Shown: positions 63,979 to 64,000 of the stretch, piece after piece
Numbering within the stretch: position 1 is the stretch's first letter
Layout of the letters: the number at the start of each line of letters is the position of its first letter
NCBI GenBank assembly: GCA_902801465.1
Contig: CADCIH010000001.1
Coordinates: 268,007-332,006 of the forward strand
DNA from: an uncultured Bacteroidia bacterium
Lineage (GTDB): Bacteria > Bacteroidota > Bacteroidia > Bacteroidales > F082
Direction of reading: 5' to 3'
DNA: 64,000 nucleotides
Notes under the pieces: generated by a model
Seen by the model: only the letters and a program-made list of their open reading frames with translations
Told to the model about the DNA's origin: nothing
The model's database searches: none
Position numbers and translations under genes: made by a program

Positions 63979-64000
63979 AAAAGACAATCATCACTTTAGC
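63975..64000 (+). CDS. Start of a probable exported protein, cut by window edge
   Basis: Eight codons and part of a ninth are visible: MKKTIITL, a typical start of a signal peptide. Nothing more can be said. It follows the giant surface-protein gene by 30 nt and may share its mRNA. Confidence 0.5.

Overview
The window reads as a chromosomal segment of an anaerobic, probably gut- or rumen-type member of the Bacteroidales (phylum Bacteroidota). This rests on family content: at least nine secreted proteins with C-terminal type IX secretion (T9SS) sorting domains, a SecDF fusion, a DUF4290 protein beside murA, a GH97 glucosidase, a GWxTD protein, and promoters of the Bacteroidota type (TAnnTTTG -7 box, sometimes a TTTG -33 box). 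The genome itself cannot be named from the sequence.

Layout. 1-15.5 kb is a minus-strand housekeeping block: start of prfA, purM, a PorE-like OmpA protein, a C10 protease, secDF, a Na+-efflux-type ABC pair, dnaJ, grpE, murA and DUF4290. 15.6-23.4 kb holds a large T9SS surface protein, a small membrane-anchored protein, pcrA/uvrD, a second T9SS protein and a compact toxin-antitoxin pair. 23.5-33.3 kb holds SprT-like, CobW-type metallochaperone, T9SS adhesin, AI-2E transporter, acyl-ACP thioesterase, hydE, then etfB-etfA-acyl-CoA dehydrogenase. 33.3-46.8 kb holds a C69 dipeptidase, GH97, lipoprotein flavodoxin, SDR, a barrel protein, a LolA-like protein, a duplicated lipoprotein, C10 and S8 proteases and a radical SAM protein. 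46.8-47.3 kb is a non-coding island: two hairpin-forming palindromes and two serine tRNAs. 47.3-52.1 kb holds GWxTD, an acyltransferase, a GT2, aroQ and an aldo/keto reductase. 52.1-56.8 kb is a cobalamin-riboswitch operon of surface and periplasmic proteins (two T9SS proteins, a BtuG-like propeller lipoprotein, a Cys-rich mini-protein, a BtuF-like binding protein). 56.8-59.5 kb is an AT-rich accessory patch: an unknown gene, an orphan endoRNase-like fragment and an orphan HsdS. 59.7-64 kb holds a 1424-residue T9SS surface protein and the start of one more gene.

The most unusual pattern is a set of twelve short arrays with a strict or near-strict 7-bp period. Unit sequences differ from array to array, but neighbouring units often differ by one C/T (or G/A) transition. 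Arrays rich in ATTAAGA carry stop codons in every frame and lie at gene ends. Arrays of TTTTCCG/TTCTCCG have no stops and also occur inside etfB, a C69 dipeptidase and GH97, adding 7-residue periodic peptides. Other leads are a roughly 137-nt branched palindrome next to the tRNA-Ser genes, a riboswitch-controlled secreted protein with two tandem domains that may bind corrinoid, a retropepsin-like domain without its catalytic Asp fused to OmpA, and several genes whose -7 box sits 4-7 nt from the start codon, suggesting leaderless mRNAs.
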